From GCA-003244245 sp050699955 (GTDB lineage Bacteria; Actinomycetota; Actinomycetes; Mycobacteriales; Pseudonocardiaceae): DNA of 64,000 bases. The stretch is taken from contig JBOHGD010000001.1 in NCBI GenBank assembly GCA_050699955.1, positions 124,001 through 188,000 on the forward strand, given 5' to 3'. The notes below the pieces were generated by a model, which worked only from the letters and a program-made list of their open reading frames with translations, was not told the origin of the DNA and did no database searches. Shown in pieces: positions 59,297 to 64,000 of the stretch (positions are counted from its first letter, which is position 1; every line of letters begins with the position of its first letter). The position numbers and the translations under genes are program-made.

Positions 59297-60267
59297 CCTC
59301 CGCCGTCAAAGACGAGCTCAGCCGCCTGCGGGTGACCAAGACGTGCTGCCGACGAGCCGAGGTCTCCTCGGTACTGCGTTTCGCAGGAGGACTGCACATC
59401 ATTGCGGGCCGCGTTGTGGTGGAGGCCGAACTGGACACCGGCTCCACCGCCCGGCGGCTGCGCAGGGAGGTGCACGAACTCTACGGGCACACCTCGGACG
59501 TACACTTGATCACCGCTGGTGGATTACGGAAAGGCACCCGCTACGTGGTGCGGGTGATACGTGACGGTGAGGGATTGGCCCGCCAGACCGGGTTGCTCGA
59601 CCTGCGCGGCCGCCCGGTGCGAGGCCTGCCTCCGCAGGTCGTCTCCGGTGGCCTGTGCGACGCTGAAGCCGCCTGGCGTGGCGCGTTCCTCGCGCACGGG
59701 TCGCTCACCGAGCCCGGACGTTCCGCCGCGCTGGAGGTGACGTGTCCCGGGCCAGAGGCGGCGCTGGCCCTGGTCGGGGCCGCGCGGCGGCTGGGCATCC
59801 AGGCCAAGGCGCGCGAGGTGCGGGGCGCCGATCGGGTGGTGGTCCGGGACGGGGATGCCATCGGGGCGCTGCTCACCCGGCTCGGTGCGCATGACTCGGT
59901 GCTGGCTTGGGAGGAGCGCCGGATGCGGCGCGAGGTTCGCGCGACCGCCAACCGGCTGGCCAACTTCGACGACGCCAACCTGCGCCGCTCCGCCCGTGCC
60001 GCGGTGGCCTCGGCAGCGCGGGTCAGCCGAGCACTGGAACTGCTCGGTGACGACACCCCGGAGCATCTGCTCACCGCGGGCAGGCTGCGGCTGGAGCACC
60101 GGCAGGCTTCCCTGGAGGAACTGGGCCAGCTCGCCGATCCCGTGATGACCAAGGACGCGGTTGCGGGCCGGATCCGCCGTCTACTGGCGATGGCCGATAA
60201 ACGAGCCCAGGATCTCGGGGTGCCGGACACCGAGTCCGCGGTCACCCCCGACATGCTCGAGGCGTGA
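59287..60267 (+). CDS. whiA: Sporulation regulator WhiA
   Basis: The 326-residue protein has the N-terminal LAGLIDADG-like fold (CCRRAEVSSVLRFAGGLHII and ARRLRREVHELYGHTSDVHL) without catalytic residues. A C-terminal helix-turn-helix follows (TANRLANFDDANLRRSARAA and LAMADKRAQDLGVP). In Streptomyces WhiA works with WhiB to start sporulation septation. GTG 59287 lies within the end of yvcK, so the two are coupled. A stem-loop and 157 bases separate it from gap. Confidence 0.95.
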   Translation: MAMTSAVKDELSRLRVTKTCCRRAEVSSVLRFAGGLHIIAGRVVVEAELDTGSTARRLRREVHELYGHTSDVHLITAGGLRKGTRYVVRVIRDGEGLARQTGLLDLRGRPVRGLPPQVVSGGLCDAEAAWRGAFLAHGSLTEPGRSAALEVTCPGPEAALALVGAARRLGIQAKAREVRGADRVVVRDGDAIGALLTRLGAHDSVLAWEERRMRREVRATANRLANFDDANLRRSARAAVASAARVSRALELLGDDTPEHLLTAGRLRLEHRQASLEELGQLADPVMTKDAVAGRIRRLLAMADKRAQDLGVPDTESAVTPDMLEA

Positions 60268-60316
60268 CGGTTTTCCGGCGGTATCCATCGGGTTAACCGG
60301 TTCACCAACACCCCTG

Positions 60317-60338
60317 CGGCTCCCCCTCCCGGGGGGCC
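60317..60338. terminator. GC-rich stem-loop between whiA and gap
   Basis: CCCCC (60322-60326) pairs with GGGGG (60331-60335) around a four-base loop, with flanking GGC/GCC able to extend the stem. It could end the uvrC-whiA transcription unit before gap. There is no T-run. Confidence 0.45.
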
Positions 60339-60424
60339 TGCGCGGTGTGGTGCGGCCGCTAGTGTGGCGCGAAGGCCGAGTCGGCAAAGGCAGCCGGCAC
60401 GTGAAGGAGCAGGGAGGCGACGAA

Positions 60425-61425
<1,001 letters not shown>

Positions 61426-61429
<4 letters not shown>

Positions 61430-62637
61430 GGACGCTCGATGACCTGCTCGCCGGTGGCGTGGCAGGCAGGTCGGTGCTGGTGCGTACCGACCTCAACGTG
61501 CCGCTGGATAGCGAGGTTCCTGGTCACAGTCGGATCACTGACGATGGCCGGATCCGAGCCTCGTTGCCCACGCTGAAGGCACTCACCGGCGCTGGCGCCC
61601 GGGTCGTCGTCACGGCCCACCTAGGGCGGCCGAAGGGCGCGCCGGATCCGCAGTACTCACTGCGGCCGGTCGCGGCCCGGCTCGAGGAGCTGCTCGGCGC
61701 GCCGGTGACCGTCGCCGCCGACGTGGTCGGCGATTCCGCCCGCACTGCCGTCGCCGGCCTGGCTGACGGAGAGGTGGCGTTGTTGGAGAACGTCCGGTTC
61801 GATCCCCGGGAGACATCGAAAGACGCGGCCGAGCGTGGCGCGCTGGCCGATGAACTGACCACCCTGGTCGGCCCCGAGGGCGCGTTCGTCTCCGACGGAT
61901 TCGGGGTGATGCACCGTGCGCAGGCTTCGGTGGTCGACGTCGCCGAACGGCTACCTGGATACGCGGGCATTCTCGTGCTCGCCGAGCTGACCACTCTGCG
62001 GCGCCTCACCGAGCAGCCGGATCGGCCCTACGCCGTGGTTCTCGGCGGATCGAAGGTGTCCGACAAACTGTCGGTGATCGAGGCGCTGCTGCCGAAGGTG
62101 GACGCTTTGCTCGTCGGTGGTGGGATGTGCTTCACCTTCCTCGCCGCGCAGGGCTACTCCGTCGGTAACTCCCTGCTGGAGCAGGACATGGTGGACGTCT
62201 GCGCTCGTCTGCTGAAGTCCGCAGGCGACACGATCCGGCTGCCCCGCGACGTGGTCGCCGCCTCCGAGTTCTCCGCCGATGCGGACACCCGTACGGTGCC
62301 CGCCGGCGAGATCCCGGATGGCTGGATGGGCCTCGACGTGGGTCCGGAAACGGTGTGCGACTTCGGCGGGGCACTTGCCGGGGCTGCGATGGTGTTCTGG
62401 AACGGACCGATGGGCGTGTTCGAACTCGCCCCGTTCGCCGAGGGCACCCGCGGGGTGGCGCAGGCCATCGTCGACTCGGACTCGTTCAGCGTCGTCGGCG
62501 GCGGTGACTCCGCGGCCGCGGTACGGCAGCTCGGCCTGCCCGAGAACGGGTTTTCGCACATCTCCACCGGCGGTGGTGCGTCGTTGGAGTTCCTCGAGGG
62601 CAAGACCCTGCCCGGCGTCGCAGTGCTGGAGGGGTAG
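61426..62637 (+). CDS. pgk: Phosphoglycerate kinase
   Basis: The 403-residue monomeric enzyme makes ATP from 1,3-bisphosphoglycerate. SVLVRTDLNVPLD and HLGRPKGAPDPQYSLRPVAA form the phosphoglycerate site. AVVLGGSKVSDKLSVIEALL and MVFWNGPMGVFELAPF lie in the nucleotide domain, and SVVGGGDSAAAVRQLGLPEN and FSHISTGGGASLEFLEGK close the fold. GTG 61426 overlaps the gap stop. Confidence 0.97.
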
Positions 62638-62639
62638 GG

Positions 62640-63425
62640 GTGGCCAGACAACCGCTGATCGCAGGCAACTGGAAGATGAACCTCAACCACCTCGAGGCCA
62701 TCGCCCTGGTGCAGAAGATCGCCTTCGCCCTGCCGGAGAAGTACTTCGCGAAGGTCGAGGTGGCGGTGCTCCCGCCGTTCACCGCGCTGCGCAGCGTGCA
62801 GTCCCTGGTCACGGGGGACAGACTGCTGGTTCGCTACGGTGCCCAGGACCTGCACCCGAAGGACTCCGGCGCGTACACCGGCGATGTGCCGGGGCCGATG
62901 CTGGCGAAGCTGGACTGCACCTACGTGGTGGTCGGGCACTCGGAGCGGCGGCAGTACCACGGCGAGGACGATGCGCTGGTGGGCAGCAAGGTGCGGGCTG
63001 CACTGCGCAACGGCCTGGTGCCGATCCTGTGTGTGGGCGAGGGGCTGGAGATCCGCGAGGCCGGTGGGCACCTGGAGCACAGCACCGGGCAACTGGTCGC
63101 CGCGCTCAAGGGCGTGCCCGCCGAGCAGGTCCGGACCATTGTGGTGGCCTATGAGCCGATCTGGGCGATCGGTACCGGGCGGGTCGCAACGCCCGCCGAT
63201 GCGCAGGAAGTCTGCGGCGCGTTGCGGGCTGCCCTGACGGATAAGTACGACACCGGCGTCGCCGACGACGTGCGAGTGATCTACGGCGGCTCGGTGAAAT
63301 CGAGCAACGTGGCCGCCTTGGTGGCCGAGCCGGATATCGACGGCGCCTTGGTCGGTGGTGCCAGCCTGGACGCCGACGAGTTCGCGAAGCTGTGCGCGCT
63401 GGCCGCGGGGGGCCCGCTGGTGTGA
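62640..63425 (+). CDS. tpiA: Triosephosphate isomerase
   Basis: The 261-residue TIM barrel interconverts dihydroxyacetone phosphate and glyceraldehyde 3-phosphate. LIAGNWKMNLNHLEA has the catalytic Lys, YVVVGHSERRQYHGEDD the electrophilic His, and VVAYEPIWAIGTGRVATPAD the catalytic Glu and flexible loop. VRVIYGGSVKSSNVAALVAE is the phosphate-binding end. GTG 62640 is two bases after the pgk stop, completing the glycolytic unit. Confidence 0.97.
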   Translation: MARQPLIAGNWKMNLNHLEAIALVQKIAFALPEKYFAKVEVAVLPPFTALRSVQSLVTGDRLLVRYGAQDLHPKDSGAYTGDVPGPMLAKLDCTYVVVGHSERRQYHGEDDALVGSKVRAALRNGLVPILCVGEGLEIREAGGHLEHSTGQLVAALKGVPAEQVRTIVVAYEPIWAIGTGRVATPADAQEVCGALRAALTDKYDTGVADDVRVIYGGSVKSSNVAALVAEPDIDGALVGGASLDADEFAKLCALAAGGPLV

Positions 63426-63512
63426 CGAGGTGCTGGTGGCTGGAGCCGGGCCTTCGTGCTTGACATAGGACGGAGTAACCTCAACACCCAACTGCCGTCC
63501 CACGAGGGTGTG

Positions 63513-63746
63513 ATGAGACTTTTTCTGCAGATCGTGCTTCTGGTTACCAGCGCTGTGCTGATCCTGCTGATCCTGCTGCACCGGAGCAAGGGTGGAGGAT
63601 TGTCCAGTCTGTTCGGTGGCGGCGTGCAATCGAGCCTGTCCGGCTCCAGCGTCGTGGAGAAGAACCTGGATCGGTTGACGTTGTTCGTCGGTGCGGTCTG
63701 GGTGATCTCCGTCGTGGGAACCGGGCTTCTAATCAAGATCGGCTGA
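63513..63746 (+). CDS. secG: SecG preprotein translocase subunit
   Basis: The 77-residue membrane protein has two hydrophobic helices (LFLQIVLLVTSAVLILLILL at about 3-22 and LTLFVGAVWVISVVGTGLLI at about 55-74). The conserved SKGGGLSSLFGGG loop lies between them. It joins SecYE in protein export. ATG 63513 is likely; the GTG at 63510 is equally possible. Confidence 0.92.
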   Translation: MRLFLQIVLLVTSAVLILLILLHRSKGGGLSSLFGGGVQSSLSGSSVVEKNLDRLTLFVGAVWVISVVGTGLLIKIG

Positions 63747-63753
63747 ACAGGTT

Positions 63754-63768
63754 CCGGGCGCTGCCCGG
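63754..63768. terminator. Small hairpin between secG and rbpA
   Basis: CCGGGC (63754-63759) and GCCCGG (63763-63768) surround a three-base loop. It sits just after secG; the short stem and absence of a T-run make termination uncertain. Confidence 0.3.
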
Positions 63769-63792
63769 GCGGTTCCGCGAAGTGAGGCATCG

Positions 63793-64000
63793 ATGGCAAG
63801 TGGTAATGCGATCCGCGGTACGCGGGTCGGAGCAGGTCCGATGGGCGAGTCGGAGCGCGGTGAGTCCGCTCCGCGTCGTCGGGTGTCCTACTGGTGCGCG
63901 AACGGACACGAGTCGCAGCCCTCATTCGCGGTGGAGGCTGAGGAGCCCGATGTATGGGACTGCCCGCGATGTGGCTTCCCGGCCGGACGCAACGAGCAAC
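63793..64000 (+). CDS. rbpA: RNA polymerase-binding protein RbpA, cut by the window end
   Basis: Sixty-nine residues are visible from ATG 63793. MASGNAIRGTRVGAGPMGES matches the RbpA N-terminal tail. RRVSYWCANGHESQPSFAVE and DVWDCPRCGFPAGRNEQ give the zinc-binding Cys/His core. RbpA binds the primary sigma factor and stabilises the open complex at actinobacterial promoters. The 3' part, including the sigma-interaction domain, lies beyond the window. Confidence 0.93.
   Translation, partial: MASGNAIRGTRVGAGPMGESERGESAPRRRVSYWCANGHESQPSFAVEAEEPDVWDCPRCGFPAGRNEQ

Overview
The window is high-GC actinobacterial chromosome. WhiA, BldD, an actinobacterial-type integration host factor, RbpA, a WhiB-like protein, many GTG starts and the gene orders nusB/bldD/pyrR and uvrC-rapZ-yvcK-whiA-gap-pgk-tpiA-secG all point to a filamentous actinomycete. 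A Pseudonocardiaceae-like organism is the best guess; this is inferred from gene content and order, with no database search.

Layout. (1) Positions 1-8200 hold the right-hand part of an integrated mobile element. A low-GC ParB-like gene and an adenine-DNA methylase are followed by a palindrome-rich stretch, a WhiB-like regulator, a small membrane protein, an FtsK/TraB-type translocase, an array of CAGGGAG repeats and a large serine integrase. The integrase lies against a DUF222/HNH-endonuclease gene that stops being coherent exactly at the junction, so that gene appears to be the target. The left end is not in the window. (2) Positions 9300-10540 are decayed DNA followed by an SRPBCC gene that overlaps aroK. 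(3) Positions 10539-14805 carry aroK, aroB, aroQ, an M24 peptidase, efp and nusB. The convergent bldD and the pyrimidine operon pyrR-pyrB-pyrC-carA-carB follow. carB reads in frame into pyrF, giving an apparent CarB-PyrF fusion. mihF, gmk, rpoZ, coaBC and metK come next. (4) Positions 27.85-42.1 kb form an accessory island between metK and priA. It holds a pentapeptide-repeat protein, a leftward set of small genes opposite an XRE regulator, a complete ATP-grasp RiPP (graspetide) locus (precursor, ATP-grasp ligase, PIMT-like methyltransferase), a broken SF2 helicase, a DUF917/hydantoinase pair, a glycosyltransferase and a VOC protein. (5) Positions 42.1-52.0 kb hold priA, def, fmt, rsmB, rpe and the riboflavin genes ribD-ribE-ribBA-ribH. 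(6) After a PH-domain protein, a small orphan, a dead AbrB-type antitoxin gene, a dihydroorotate dehydrogenase-like gene and a HAD gene, the window ends with uvrC-rapZ-yvcK-whiA-gap-pgk-tpiA-secG and the start of rbpA.

The main points of interest are the graspetide locus, the CarB-PyrF fusion, integration of a serine-integrase element into a DUF222/HNH gene, the repeat array at the 3' end of the translocase gene, and the ParB-like/methylase pair. A PyrR-binding hairpin sits directly before the pyrR ribosome-binding site. The aroK product lacks two arginines expected in shikimate kinases. No tRNA, rRNA, CRISPR array or insertion sequence was recognised.
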